Assembly (NCBI GenBank): GCA_902555585.1
Contig: CACDSY010000001.1
Location: 186,001-250,000, forward strand
DNA length: 64,000 nt
Direction of reading: 5' to 3'
Source of the DNA: an uncultured Pelagibacteraceae bacterium
Lineage (GTDB): Bacteria; Pseudomonadota; Alphaproteobacteria; Pelagibacterales; Pelagibacteraceae
A program made the position numbers and the translations under genes. The first letter of the stretch is position 1, and every line of letters begins with the position of its first letter. Positions 17,187 to 27,320 of the stretch are shown piece by piece. The notes beneath the pieces were generated by a model. It was not told the origin of the DNA and made no database searches. It saw only the letters and a list, made by a program, of their open reading frames with translations.

Positions 17187-18544
17187 CTGTTAATAATTTT
17201 TTTCATTAAAGATTTCAGCTCTTGAGAATTTCTAACATTGTATTTTAATTTACGGTTATTCTTATCTTTATATTCTACTTCATTAATTTTTATGTCAAAT
17301 ATTGATACTTGTCTCGTATTAATATTTTTCTCAACTTTAAAATTAATTGTATTTAAGTCCATCACTTTGTCAGGCTTTACTTGGAATTTTTTAGCAAACT
17401 CTTTTTTATTTTTAATTAATAAAGAGTTAGATGAATTAAAAATTATATCTCCATCTTTTTCATTATATTTTATTTCAGAGTTTATTTGAGCAATATCACC
17501 AATATTAAATAAAACCTCTTTCAAATTGATAGAATTTTGAATTATATTAAAACTTATTTTACCACTTCTTAAAAGTTCATGCTCAATATTTGTTAGCAGT
17601 AATTCTATATCTCCATTAATATTACCCAATAAATCAGGTTTCAAATTCAATAATGAAAATATTAATTCATCAATCATAAAATTTATATTTTGCTTATTCA
17701 AAATAATATTTAAATTTAAATAAAATGGTTTTAACTCAATTGATGCACCAATTTTTATATCATTAGCGTTATTGGGTGATGATACAGTAATTTTATTATT
17801 TTCTAATATATAATCAATTTCAATATTTTGATTAAAGAAAGTAAGCAATGTTGAACCATCGAGACTGGAACTATTATTATAATTTAAATGATTTTTAACT
17901 AAAATGTTTGGTTCTTTAAAATCTATTTCTACATGAGAATTCATTTCAGAATTATATTTTTTTTTCCATTTTGATTTAAAATTCGTTTCAAATAAAATTC
18001 CTTTAATATTTAATTTTTTAAAGTTATCTTGTTTTGAGGTAACAAAATTTATTTTTTCAATAGGTGATATAACTAATGTCTCATCTTTTTCATCAACTAT
18101 AAATATTTTACTTTTTTTTATATGAAATGGTTTACTTTCACTACTATTAAAATAATATCTTAAAGTTGTATATTCATTTTTTTTTAAAATAAAATTTGTA
18201 TTTTGTATTTCAAATTTTTCAAAATTAATTTTAGATTTTGGATATAAACTATTAGAATTCATAAAAACTTTTAAATTCTTAATATCAAAGGAAATATCTT
18301 CATTGTTTTTTTCACTTATTGATAATGATGAATCACTAATTAATAAATTAGGCTTTGGGAGTAATTGATACTTTATGTCACCATTTATATTTAAGTTAAT
18401 ATTAAAATCAGAATAAAATTTACTTTCGATGATGTTTTCTATGCTTTTATAATTAAATAAAACTGGTATTGATAAATAAATGCCTAATGTAAAAAATACT
18501 GCTATTAATAAAAAAATGATTTTAGTAAATATTGGTATTTTCAT
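17183..18544 (-). CDS. AsmA-like membrane-anchored protein
   Basis: The protein has 453 residues. One N-terminal membrane segment (about residues 8-28) is followed by a segment matching the start of AsmA-family proteins: [14 protein letters not shown]..., then [24 protein letters not shown]. The remainder is beta-rich, Asn/Lys/Ile-rich and poorly conserved, as expected for the elongated periplasmic domain of AsmA/YhdP relatives. These are linked to phospholipid movement to the outer membrane. It is shorter than typical AsmA (about 600 residues). It stands alone, divergent from uvrD. The assignment rests on the N-terminal quarter. Confidence 0.6.
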   Translation of the reverse strand: MKIPIFTKIIFLLIAVFFTLGIYLSIPVLFNYKSIENIIESKFYSDFNINLNINGDIKYQLLPKPNLLISDSSLSISEKNNEDISFDIKNLKVFMNSNSLYPKSKINFEKFEIQNTNFILKKNEYTTLRYYFNSSESKPFHIKKSKIFIVDEKDETLVISPIEKINFVTSKQDNFKKLNIKGILFETNFKSKWKKKYNSEMNSHVEIDFKEPNILVKNHLNYNNSSSLDGSTLLTFFNQNIEIDYILENNKITVSSPNNANDIKIGASIELKPFYLNLNIILNKQNINFMIDELIFSLLNLKPDLLGNINGDIELLLTNIEHELLRSGKISFNIIQNSINLKEVLFNIGDIAQINSEIKYNEKDGDIIFNSSNSLLIKNKKEFAKKFQVKPDKVMDLNTINFKVEKNINTRQVSIFDIKINEVEYKDKNNRKLKYNVRNSQELKSLMKKIINS

Positions 18545-18592
18545 AGTTTTAATTATTAAATTAATATCGCTTAAATTAAAAAAAAATACAGG

Positions 18593-20620
18593 ATGAATTT
18601 AGATTATTTAACAAATCTAAACGAAAGTCAGGAAGAGGCAGTTTTACATTTAAACGGACCACTTTTAATCGTTGCAGGTGCGGGGTCTGGTAAAACAAGA
18701 GTGCTTACAGCTAGAATTGCCCATATTGTTAAACAACATAAGGCATTTCCCAATCAAGTTTTGGCAGTAACTTTTACAAACAAAGCTGCAAAAGAAATGC
18801 AATTAAGAGTATCAAAATTTTTGAGAAAAGAGGCAACAGGTCTTCCTTGGCTAGGCACTTTTCATTCAATTAGTGCAAAAATACTAAGAAAACACGCGGG
18901 AGCAGCTGGATTAAAATCTAATTTTTCAATTATAGATCAGGATGACCAAGTAAGATTGATAAAAAATATCTGTAAATCTGAAAATATAGATACAAAAAAA
19001 ATATCCCCAAGATATATTTTGGCGGTAATCGATAAATGGAAGAATAAAGGCTTTTATCCTAACGAAGTTGTGATCAAGCGTAAAGACATATTAGAAAAAA
19101 GCTTCCTGAGTATATATAGAATATATCAACAAAAATTAATAGATTTAAACGCTACTGATTTCAGCGATTTAATACTTCACACTGTTAAAATTTTTGAAAA
19201 ATACAAAGATATATCACAAATGTATTCTAAAAAATTTAAATATATCTTAGTTGATGAATATCAAGATACAAACTTCATTCAGAGTGAATGGCTAAAATAT
19301 TTAGCAGAGCATAACCAAAATATTTGTTGCGTTGGTGATGATGATCAGTCAATATATAGCTGGAGAGGCGCAGAAATTAAAAATTTCCTTCAATTTGAAA
19401 ATGTTTACAAAAATACTAAAATAATAAGATTGGAAAGAAATTATAGATCAACTCAAAATATTTTAAATGTTGCATCTAATATTATTGAAAATAATCAAAA
19501 CAGAGTTGGAAAAAAACTTTTTACAGATCAAGAAGACGGAGAACTCGTGACATTAAACTGTTTTAGGAACGTAAAAGATGAGGCAACTGAAATTGGTTCA
19601 AACATTGAAGATTTAAAACATAAATTTTCATTAAATGCAGTTGCAATTCTTGTAAGAGCTATTTTTCAAACCAGAGAATTTGAGGAAAGGTTTTTAAAAA
19701 TTGGTATCCCATACAGAATCATCGGTGGTATAAAATTTTACGAAAGAGCTGAAGTAAAGGATTGTATTGCATACTTAAAAACAGTTTTTCAACCCCAGGA
19801 TGACTTGGCATTTGAGAGAATTTTAAATGTACCAAAAAGATCTATTGGGGACACAACAGTTAAAGCTATAAATAATTTTTCTAAATTGAATAAATGCTCT
19901 TTAGAAGTTGCCTCAAAACATTTAATTGAACAAAACAAAATCAAACCTAAAACAAAAATAGGTTTAAATTCTCTTCTAAATCTTTTGGCTAAGTGGAGAA
20001 ATGATTTAAATAATAAAATAAACCACAATAAATTATTGCAAATTATTCTTGATGAGTCTGGATATAGTGAAATGTTAAAAAATAAGAAAGACTTAGAAAA
20101 TGAAAATAGATTAGAAAATATAAAAGAATTATTAAATGCTATGAAAGAATTTGATAATTTAGAAAGTTTTTTAGAGCATGTTGCTCTTGCAACATCTTTA
20201 GACCAAGATTGGCAAAGTGAAAAGGTCAATTTAATGACAATTCACGCATCTAAAGGACTAGAATTTGATGTTGTATTCCTACCGGGTTGGGAGGAGGGTC
20301 TATTTCCTCATCAAAAAAGTATTGAGGAAAAAGGTGAAAGTGGATTGGAAGAGGAAAGAAGATTGGCCTATGTTGCAATTACTAGGGCAAAAAAGCTTGC
20401 TAAGATATCATTTTCAATGAACAGATTTTATCAAGGAGACTGGATAGACAGTATGGCATCAAGATTTGTAGATGAGCTACCAGATAAATATATTAAAAAA
20501 AATAATAATTTTGTAGATGAAAAAGAAGAGGACTTTGAATTTAACCAAGATATAGATTTTGATAGTGATAGTGAAATTAGGAGTCCTGGTTGGATACGCT
20601 ATCAAAAAAAATTAAAATGA
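18593..20620 (+). CDS. uvrD: UvrD/PcrA-type DNA helicase, superfamily 1
   Basis: The protein has 675 residues. All SF1A motifs are visible: Walker A AGAGSGKT (about residues 29-36), Ia FTNKAA, Walker B VDEYQDTN, III DDDQSIYSWRGA, IV RLERNYRST, V MTIHASKGLEFD and VI RRLAYVAITRAK. It would unwind DNA 3' to 5' in excision and mismatch repair; uvrB is also in this window. It is slightly shorter than E. coli UvrD (720), lacking most of the C-terminal tail. GGATG at the start is weak as a ribosome site. The stop overlaps the aminopeptidase start as ATGA. Confidence 0.93.
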   Translation: MNLDYLTNLNESQEEAVLHLNGPLLIVAGAGSGKTRVLTARIAHIVKQHKAFPNQVLAVTFTNKAAKEMQLRVSKFLRKEATGLPWLGTFHSISAKILRKHAGAAGLKSNFSIIDQDDQVRLIKNICKSENIDTKKISPRYILAVIDKWKNKGFYPNEVVIKRKDILEKSFLSIYRIYQQKLIDLNATDFSDLILHTVKIFEKYKDISQMYSKKFKYILVDEYQDTNFIQSEWLKYLAEHNQNICCVGDDDQSIYSWRGAEIKNFLQFENVYKNTKIIRLERNYRSTQNILNVASNIIENNQNRVGKKLFTDQEDGELVTLNCFRNVKDEATEIGSNIEDLKHKFSLNAVAILVRAIFQTREFEERFLKIGIPYRIIGGIKFYERAEVKDCIAYLKTVFQPQDDLAFERILNVPKRSIGDTTVKAINNFSKLNKCSLEVASKHLIEQNKIKPKTKIGLNSLLNLLAKWRNDLNNKINHNKLLQIILDESGYSEMLKNKKDLENENRLENIKELLNAMKEFDNLESFLEHVALATSLDQDWQSEKVNLMTIHASKGLEFDVVFLPGWEEGLFPHQKSIEEKGESGLEEERRLAYVAITRAKKLAKISFSMNRFYQGDWIDSMASRFVDELPDKYIKKNNNFVDEKEEDFEFNQDIDFDSDSEIRSPGWIRYQKKLK

Positions 20621-22296
20621 ATACTGAAATAAATAATATTATTTTATCAAATAATTTAGATGGATATATCTTACCAAAAAATGACAATTATTTTACTGAG
20701 TATTCTAAAATAAACCACCTTAAATCAATTACAAATTTCTCAGGTTCTGCAGGATTTGCAATTTTTTTAAAAAATAAAAATTATTTATTCGTTGACGGCA
20801 GATATACTATCCAAGCCGAAAAAGAGTCTGGTAAAAAATTTAAAATTTGTGAAATTCCTTATATATGGCCTAAAGATATTTTAAAGAAACAAATTAAAAT
20901 TGGATTTGATCCAGATCTTTTTACATGGGGAACTCTCAATAAATATTTTGGAGATCATTACAACTTAATTCCTATAAATTCTAAATTTAAAGATGAAAGA
21001 AAAAACAAAAATATTTATCCTTTTTTTAGCTTAGATCTAACTGTAACAGGTGAAAGTGTAAATAGAAAAATTGGTCGATTAATTAAGATTATGAAAAAAA
21101 AGAAAATTGATTATACATTTTTAAGCTCAGGTGAAAATGTTTGTTGGCTTCTAAATATAAGAGGTAGAGATCTTCCAAATTCTCCTATTGCTAATTGTAA
21201 AATAATCATAACAAAAGAAAAAGTAATTTATTTTTTTTCAGATAAAAAAAAAATAAATAAAATTAAACCAAGTCTTAAAAAATTAAAAATACAATTTTTA
21301 AAAGAAAGTAATATTTTAAATTGCTTAGTCAGATTAAAAAATGGTAATTTTTGCATTGATACTAAAACTTGTTCAGTTTATGAGGAAAGCTTAATCAGTT
21401 CTAAATTCAAAATAGTTGGCAGAGAAGACCCTATTTATGATTTAAAATCTTTAAAGAATAAAATTGAGATTAAAAATATGGTTAATGCCCATATTGAAGA
21501 TGGTGTAGCTTTAACAAGATTTTTGTATTGGATAAAAAATCATAAAATAAAAAATCTTACAGAGAATAAAATTGAAAAAAAATTAGAGAGTTTCAGAAAA
21601 AAAGGTAAGAATTATTTATATCCAAGTTTTGAAACAATCGCTGGATCTGGACCAAATGGAGCGATCATACATTATAGATCAGATAAATTTTCAAACAGAA
21701 GATTAAAAAAAAATGATTTGTTACTTCTTGACTCTGGGGGTCAATACAAATGGGGTACTACTGATGTAACGAGAACTTTATGTTTTTCAAAAGTTTCAAA
21801 TAGGGTGAAGGATATATTTACAAGAGTTCTGAAGGGTCATATTGCTGTTGCATTATCAAACATAAAGAAAGAAAGAAATGGCCACAATATTGATAAAATT
21901 GCCAGAAAAAGCCTCAATTCAGTTGGACTTGATTATCGTCATGGCACTGGTCATGGAGTAGGAGCATTTCTTAACGTTCATGAAGGGCCACAAGGTATAT
22001 CGAAAAATAACTATGTAAAATTAAAAAAAGGTATGATTTTAAGCAACGAACCTGGCTTTTATAAAAAAAATGATTTTGGAATAAGAATTGAAAACCTAGT
22101 TTTTATTAAAAAAATAAAATCAAAGCTTTTATTCGAAAATCTAACAATGGCACCAATTGATAAAGACTTAATAAATTTTAAAATGCTTAATAAAGAGGAA
22201 AAAAATTATTTATTTAAGTATCACTTTCATGTTTACAATAATATTTCACCTTTTTTGAATAAAAATGAAAAAAATTGGTTAGCAAAATTAATTTAG
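20617..22296 (+). CDS. pepP: Xaa-Pro aminopeptidase (M24 family, aminopeptidase P)
   Basis: The protein has 559 residues, the long three-domain form with two creatinase-like N-terminal domains. The catalytic pita-bread domain shows the metal ligands: Asp in LLLLDSGGQ and TTDVTRT, His in HGTGHGVGAF, Glu in NEPGFY and Glu in IRIENLV. It would remove N-terminal residues preceding proline in cytoplasmic peptides. ATG 20617 overlaps the helicase stop (ATGA), so I prefer it to an alternative start at 20590 inside the helicase gene. Co-transcription with uvrD is likely. The stop overlaps that of the convergent ligA gene by 9 bases. Confidence 0.88.
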   Translation: MNTEINNIILSNNLDGYILPKNDNYFTEYSKINHLKSITNFSGSAGFAIFLKNKNYLFVDGRYTIQAEKESGKKFKICEIPYIWPKDILKKQIKIGFDPDLFTWGTLNKYFGDHYNLIPINSKFKDERKNKNIYPFFSLDLTVTGESVNRKIGRLIKIMKKKKIDYTFLSSGENVCWLLNIRGRDLPNSPIANCKIIITKEKVIYFFSDKKKINKIKPSLKKLKIQFLKESNILNCLVRLKNGNFCIDTKTCSVYEESLISSKFKIVGREDPIYDLKSLKNKIEIKNMVNAHIEDGVALTRFLYWIKNHKIKNLTENKIEKKLESFRKKGKNYLYPSFETIAGSGPNGAIIHYRSDKFSNRRLKKNDLLLLDSGGQYKWGTTDVTRTLCFSKVSNRVKDIFTRVLKGHIAVALSNIKKERNGHNIDKIARKSLNSVGLDYRHGTGHGVGAFLNVHEGPQGISKNNYVKLKKGMILSNEPGFYKKNDFGIRIENLVFIKKIKSKLLFENLTMAPIDKDLINFKMLNKEEKNYLFKYHFHVYNNISPFLNKNEKNWLAKLI

Positions 22297-24297
22297 TAAA
22301 TTAAGCCATTCTTTTTCAGATAAAATTTTTATACCCAGCTCTTTAGCTTGTTCCACTTTTCTGTTTGTGGGTTTTTCACCAATAATCAAATATTTTAATT
22401 TTTTATTAATAGAACTTACAACTGATCCTGAATTTTCTTCAATTAAAGATTTTGCTTCAGCTCTACTCATATTTGATAATTTCCCAGTAAACATAAATGA
22501 ATTATTTAAAAGTTTACCATTCTTATTTAATTTTAAATCAGAAATATTTAGTATAGAAGATAATTTTTCAATTATTTTATAATTAGATTTATTTTCAAAA
22601 AACTTTTTTAAGGAATTAATTTGAGTATCTCCTATTCCATCTATATTTAAAAATTCATTAATTTTTTTATTTTTAATAAAATTTAAAAAGTTCGATATTG
22701 ATATTGTATATTCTGCCAATAATTTTGCATTCTCTATACCAATATGTCTAATACCGATAGAATAAAGAAACTTATCTAAAGAAACTTTTTTTGATTGATT
22801 TATTGAAAATTTTAAATTTGAAACAGAAAGATCACCCCAACCTTCTAATTTAGAAATTTGAGTATAATCTAAATTAAAAATATCTTGTGGAAATCTTATT
22901 AATTTAAGATCCCAAAACTTTTCTACTACTTTTTTTCCAAGACCATCAATATTAAGAGCTTCTTTTGATATAAAATGTTTAATTTTTTCTACTGCCATTT
23001 TTTCACACTCAAATCCTCTATCTGGACATCTTCTTACTGCATCAAATTTATTAGTTACTTTATTAAATTCCTTTATTGTATCAAAACCACAAGGACATTT
23101 TTTTGGAAAAATAAATTTTTTCGAACTTTTTTTTCTTTTTTTAAGATCAACTGAAATTACATGAGGAATAACATCACCTGCTCTCTCAATTTTTACGGTA
23201 TCATGAATTCTAATATCTTTTCTAATTATTTCATCCTCATTATGGAGTGTAGCATTAGAAACTACCACACCACCAATATTTACTGGTTTTATTCTTGCTA
23301 CGGGTGTTAAAGCGCCTGTTCTGCCAACTTGAATATTTATGTCTACTATTTGAGAAAATGCGCTATCTGCAGAAAATTTATGAGCTATTGCCCATCTTGG
23401 AGAATTTGCAGTAAATCCTAATCTTTTTTGAAGTTCTAGACTATTTATTTTATAAACTAGACCATCAACATCATATTCTAAATCAAATCTTTCTTTTTCA
23501 AATTTTTTATGAAAATTTGTCAAATCATCTATACTGTTTAAAATTTTATTGTGCTCATTTGTCTTAAAACCCCATCTTTGTAAAAAGTTTAAAAAGTCTG
23601 ATTGTTTTCTTATTTTGTTACTCTCGAAATAACCGTAAGTATAGGCAACGAAATTAAGTGGGATTTTTTTAGTCTCATTTGGATTTTTTTGTCTTAACGA
23701 TCCTGAAGCCGCATTTCTAGGATTTGCAAAATCATTTTTTAATTTATCGAATTCACTTCTTTTAATAAATACTTCTCCCCTTATTTCTATATCTTTCGGG
23801 AAATCTTTAGAAGTTATTTTTTGAGGTATATCTTTTATTGTTTTTAAATTTTCAGTTATGACCTCGCCTGTTATTCCATCGCCTCTAGATGTACCCATAA
23901 TCAACGAGCCATTTTTATAAGTTAATGAAGCTGAAATTCCATCTATTTTTGGTTCTACACTGTACTCAAGTTTAATTTTTTTATTTAAGTAATTAAATAT
24001 TTTCTTCTCAAAATTTTCTAAATCTTCACTATCAAAAGCATTTGATAAAGACAGCATTTTAACTCTATGTTTAGATTTTATAAAGTTTTTAGAAGGTGTA
24101 TAACCTAAAGAAATAGATGGAGAAGAGGCATCTTTTAAGTATGAAAATTTTTTTTCTAAGTTTAATATTTCATTTTTGATTTGGTCATAATCCTTATCAG
24201 ATATTACTGGGGAACTATCTTCGAAATAAAGTTTGTTGTGTTTTTTAAGATCATTTATTTTTTTTAAATAATTAATTCTTATTTTATCTTCCTTCAT
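22288..24297 (-). CDS. ligA: NAD-dependent DNA ligase
   Basis: The protein has 669 residues, normal for LigA. The adenylation lysine is in EPKIDGIS (KxDG), followed by the OB-fold, a zinc-finger block (KCPCGFD...RRCPDRGFECEK, with a compact CxC first pair), helix-hairpin-helix repeats (NIDGLGKKVVEKF, IGIRHIGIENAKLL, NIDGIGDTQI) and a C-terminal BRCT domain (about residues 590-669). It seals nicks during replication and repair using NAD+. It is the last gene of the long cell-wall operon, 8 bases after bamD; many alphaproteobacteria have recN between these two, absent here. Confidence 0.95.
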   Translation of the reverse strand: MKEDKIRINYLKKINDLKKHNKLYFEDSSPVISDKDYDQIKNEILNLEKKFSYLKDASSPSISLGYTPSKNFIKSKHRVKMLSLSNAFDSEDLENFEKKIFNYLNKKIKLEYSVEPKIDGISASLTYKNGSLIMGTSRGDGITGEVITENLKTIKDIPQKITSKDFPKDIEIRGEVFIKRSEFDKLKNDFANPRNAASGSLRQKNPNETKKIPLNFVAYTYGYFESNKIRKQSDFLNFLQRWGFKTNEHNKILNSIDDLTNFHKKFEKERFDLEYDVDGLVYKINSLELQKRLGFTANSPRWAIAHKFSADSAFSQIVDINIQVGRTGALTPVARIKPVNIGGVVVSNATLHNEDEIIRKDIRIHDTVKIERAGDVIPHVISVDLKKRKKSSKKFIFPKKCPCGFDTIKEFNKVTNKFDAVRRCPDRGFECEKMAVEKIKHFISKEALNIDGLGKKVVEKFWDLKLIRFPQDIFNLDYTQISKLEGWGDLSVSNLKFSINQSKKVSLDKFLYSIGIRHIGIENAKLLAEYTISISNFLNFIKNKKINEFLNIDGIGDTQINSLKKFFENKSNYKIIEKLSSILNISDLKLNKNGKLLNNSFMFTGKLSNMSRAEAKSLIEENSGSVVSSINKKLKYLIIGEKPTNRKVEQAKELGIKILSEKEWLNLLN

Positions 24298-24305
24298 TTT
24301 TATAA

Positions 24306-25145
24306 TTATTTAAATAAATCTTTAAATTTTTTTAATAAAGATTTTTCTTTTTTCATATCTTTTTTAATATTCGCTTTTTTATAGTTTCTATTTAATATTT
24401 TATAAGAACTTTCATACCAATCACTTGATTGATAATTGTATCCAAGTACAGCTGCGTATTTTTGAGCCTCACCTTTTAAACCTAATTTATAATTTAATTC
24501 AACCAATCTATACAGAGCTTCTTCAACATAAATAGTCGTATCATGGTCGTTCACTATTTTTTTAAATCTATTCATTGCTGGTATCCACTTTTCTCTATCT
24601 AAATAATAGTTTGCTAAATATAGCTCTTTTGAAGCTAAGATTTCCTCAATCAATTCAAGTTTAAATCTAGAGTCTTCTGCAAAATCAGTTAATGGAAAAT
24701 CTTTTACAATAATCTCAAAATAAGTCTTAGCTTTTAGTATTTCTCCTAAATCTTTTTTTTCGTCTACTATCTGATTATAATGACAAACAGCTAACAAGTA
24801 ATAAGCGTAATCTGTATTCTTATGATTCTTGTATTTATCCAAAAAACGTTCTAACTCAATTATTGCATCATTAAAATATAGTTGAGAATAATATACATAT
24901 GCCGCCATTAAGGTTGATCTAGGAGCCCATACAGATTGAGGATATAAAAGCTCAACTTCGTTAAATTTTTTTGCTGCAAAAAAAATATCTCCCCTATTAA
25001 ATTCTTTCAGTCCTTCATTGTAAGCTTCAATCATTTGCATTTCTAAATTATCTTCTTTAATCAATGATATTTTTTCTTCTTTTTTGGTACAGGCTGCTAA
25101 ACTGATAAATATTAAAACACATATTAAAAAATTAAATATTTTCAT
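24306..25145 (-). CDS. bamD: Outer membrane assembly lipoprotein BamD
   Basis: The protein has 279 residues. The signal peptide ends in the lipobox LAAC with Cys19 as the lipidated residue. The body consists of TPR-like helices; conserved stretches include YNEGLKEFNRGDIFFAAKKF, YPQSVWAPRS and AYYLLAVCHY. BamD sits on the inner leaflet of the outer membrane and, with BamA, folds beta-barrel proteins. It lies between lpxC and ligA at the 3' end of the dcw cluster, the usual alphaproteobacterial position. The C-terminal 30 residues are very lysine-rich. Confidence 0.92.
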   Translation of the reverse strand: MKIFNFLICVLIFISLAACTKKEEKISLIKEDNLEMQMIEAYNEGLKEFNRGDIFFAAKKFNEVELLYPQSVWAPRSTLMAAYVYYSQLYFNDAIIELERFLDKYKNHKNTDYAYYLLAVCHYNQIVDEKKDLGEILKAKTYFEIIVKDFPLTDFAEDSRFKLELIEEILASKELYLANYYLDREKWIPAMNRFKKIVNDHDTTIYVEEALYRLVELNYKLGLKGEAQKYAAVLGYNYQSSDWYESSYKILNRNYKKANIKKDMKKEKSLLKKFKDLFK

Positions 25146-25183
25146 TAAGAAATTTTATCAGAATATTTTTAAAATTCTAATTT

Positions 25184-26107
25184 TTAAGCAATAGATTTAA
25201 GTTTGTGACGATTATTTAATAATGAATGAGGAAGATTTTTTCCTTTGATCTCAATTAGAGAGTAATTTCTGTTATCATTAAATACTTTTCTAAGCAATTT
25301 ATTTGTTAAGCTGTGACCCCCATGAGTACATTTTAAAGATCCAATCATTCTGTAACCAATTAAATATAAGTCCCCCATGCAATCAAGAATTTTATGATTT
25401 ACAAATTCGTTTTCATTTCTTAATCCATTCTCATTTAATATTTTATCGTCTTTAACTACAATTGCATTTTCAAGAGATCCACCTTTGCCTAAACCAATTT
25501 TTTTTAGTTTTTCTATATCTTCATACAAACAAAATGTTCTTGAACTAAAAATATCATCTAGATTATCTTCAAATACATTTACTTTATTTTTTTGATTATT
25601 TATCAGCTTATTTTTGTAATTGATTTCGAATTCAATTTCCAAAGTTGTATTTGATTTATCTATTGAGATATGTTTATTTCCATCTTCAATTTCAACATGA
25701 TTATTAATTTTTATTAATTTTATTGGCACATCACTATTTTTTAGACCAACATCTTTTAAAATTTTAACAAAATCTCTTGCTGAACCATCAAGAATTGGTA
25801 ACTCTTGTGAATCTACTTCTACTACTGCATTATCTATTCCTAAGCCTAAAAATGCAGCCATTAGATGTTCAATCGTAGAAACTTTTACACCGAATTGGTT
25901 TGATACTGTTGTACAAAGTGTAGCTTCACTTACATTTTCAAAATTTGGAATTACAATGTTGTTTTGTTTTAAATCTGTTCTCTTAAAAACAATTCCAGAA
26001 TTTGGAGTAGCAGGCAAGACGCTCATTTTGACTTTGTTGCCTGTATGAACACCAACTCCCGAAAAAGATACTTTATTGGCGATAGTCGATTGAGAGAGAA
26101 CTGACAT
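25184..26107 (-). CDS. lpxC: UDP-3-O-acyl-N-acetylglucosamine deacetylase
   Basis: The protein has 307 residues. The zinc and catalytic residues are visible: His in STIEHLMAAFLGLG (about residue 79), HKILDCMGDL with His and Asp ligands (about residues 237-246), and the catalytic His in THGGHSLTN. It carries out the first committed step of lipid A synthesis in the cytoplasm, so this organism makes LPS. It follows ftsA with a 61-base gap, in the position where ftsZ-lpxC would be found in most relatives; here ftsZ is missing from between them. Its level is commonly controlled by proteolysis, which cannot be judged from sequence. Confidence 0.95.
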   Translation of the reverse strand: MSVLSQSTIANKVSFSGVGVHTGNKVKMSVLPATPNSGIVFKRTDLKQNNIVIPNFENVSEATLCTTVSNQFGVKVSTIEHLMAAFLGLGIDNAVVEVDSQELPILDGSARDFVKILKDVGLKNSDVPIKLIKINNHVEIEDGNKHISIDKSNTTLEIEFEINYKNKLINNQKNKVNVFEDNLDDIFSSRTFCLYEDIEKLKKIGLGKGGSLENAIVVKDDKILNENGLRNENEFVNHKILDCMGDLYLIGYRMIGSLKCTHGGHSLTNKLLRKVFNDNRNYSLIEIKGKNLPHSLLNNRHKLKSIA

Positions 26108-26168
26108 GAGAAAAATATATTAAATTATAAAAAATTTAATATTCAAGTAATGTTACAGGAAAATACGA

Positions 26169-27320
26169 TTATTTAGAAAAAAGGTTAAAGAAATTCTCAA
26201 AAAAGCCCAATTTCTTTGACTTTTCTTTTATTTTTATATGATAACTCTCCTCACTTTTATGGTAATTGAGACCTGTCTCACAGACAAACGTATCATTTTG
26301 ATCATAAAAGACGACTTCTGAGAATGTTTTGTTTATACTTAAATTATAATTATTTGATAATAACTTAGATCCTCCTCCAGTAATAGTTAAATTATGTTTA
26401 GAACAGGGATTTACATTTTTAATAGAAGTACTTTCTAAAATAGAAAGTTCAATAATTTCATCTAACCTGGCTACAATTATTTGCTTCAGAAGATCAATGG
26501 ATATATTTTTTTCTAAAGTTTCGCTAAATGGATTTATTTCTTTAGTAGAATTTTTTTTAAAAGAAATATTATTTTCAGATCTATTAAATTTTATTTTTAA
26601 ATCCTCTGAATATTCAAGGCTTAATTTTAATATTTTTGAAATATCTTTAGTAATATTATTACCTCCAATAGGTATTGATTTAAAGAATTCAAATTTGCTG
26701 TTATTGAATACAAAACTACTACTTCTTTCAAAACCAATATCTATAAAAAAAAGATAATCTTTATAACTTAATTGCTTTTTATAAGAATAGATTTTTACAT
26801 AACTTGTACAATATAAATTTAATATTTTTATGTTATTATTTTTGAACTTATTTGTTATATTTTCGATTAAAGTTTTATTTAAACAAATAAACTTAATCTC
26901 TAATATTAAAGATTTTGTTTTTATGTCATCAGTAATTTTATCTAAATTTTTGTTATCATCTGTTATAATATTATTAATTATTAAATGTATTATTTGATCT
27001 TTAAAATTATTTTGTGAAATTAAAAAATGAGCTTCTTCTATGAGATTGTAATAAATTTTTTTAATTGGTGTATTATAATCAAAAACTTTTTTTATAGAGA
27101 TATCTAATGAATAATATTTTGGGGAATCATATAAAACAACAACGTCATCTATATGCAAAGATAAATGTTTTTCCGCATCTCTTATTAAGATATTTAATGA
27201 TTTTTCTAAAGTATCATTAATTTTTTGTTTAGAGGAGAAAATACTTTTATTCTTGTTATTAAAAACGCTTAATTTTAAATTCTCAGATCCCAAATCTATG
27301 ATGGTATCTAAATTATTCAT
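26169..27320 (-). CDS. ftsA: Cell division protein FtsA
   Basis: The protein has 383 residues, actin-like fold. The N terminus has the ATP-binding phosphate-1 loop DLGSENLKL; phosphate-2 is FFIDIGFERSS; the adenosine loop is LTITGGGSKL. The C terminus LGFFENFFNLFSK forms the amphipathic helix that anchors FtsA, and through it FtsZ, to the membrane. The sequence is diverged compared with typical FtsA, with long Asn/Ile-rich segments, but position directly after ftsQ (8-base overlap) supports the assignment. ftsZ does not follow it, contrary to the common order. Confidence 0.85.
   Translation of the reverse strand: MNNLDTIIDLGSENLKLSVFNNKNKSIFSSKQKINDTLEKSLNILIRDAEKHLSLHIDDVVVLYDSPKYYSLDISIKKVFDYNTPIKKIYYNLIEEAHFLISQNNFKDQIIHLIINNIITDDNKNLDKITDDIKTKSLILEIKFICLNKTLIENITNKFKNNNIKILNLYCTSYVKIYSYKKQLSYKDYLFFIDIGFERSSSFVFNNSKFEFFKSIPIGGNNITKDISKILKLSLEYSEDLKIKFNRSENNISFKKNSTKEINPFSETLEKNISIDLLKQIIVARLDEIIELSILESTSIKNVNPCSKHNLTITGGGSKLLSNNYNLSINKTFSEVVFYDQNDTFVCETGLNYHKSEESYHIKIKEKSKKLGFFENFFNLFSK

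Noticed and set aside
20590..20616. Early start of the aminopeptidase within uvrD, suggesting a frameshift or fusion
   Set aside because: Both proteins are complete; ATG 20617 overlaps the helicase stop as ATGA, a normal coupling.
22945..23130. Possible loss of zinc binding in LigA
   Set aside because: Cysteines remain in a CxC...C...C pattern with only the first pair tightened, so the site is probably still functional.
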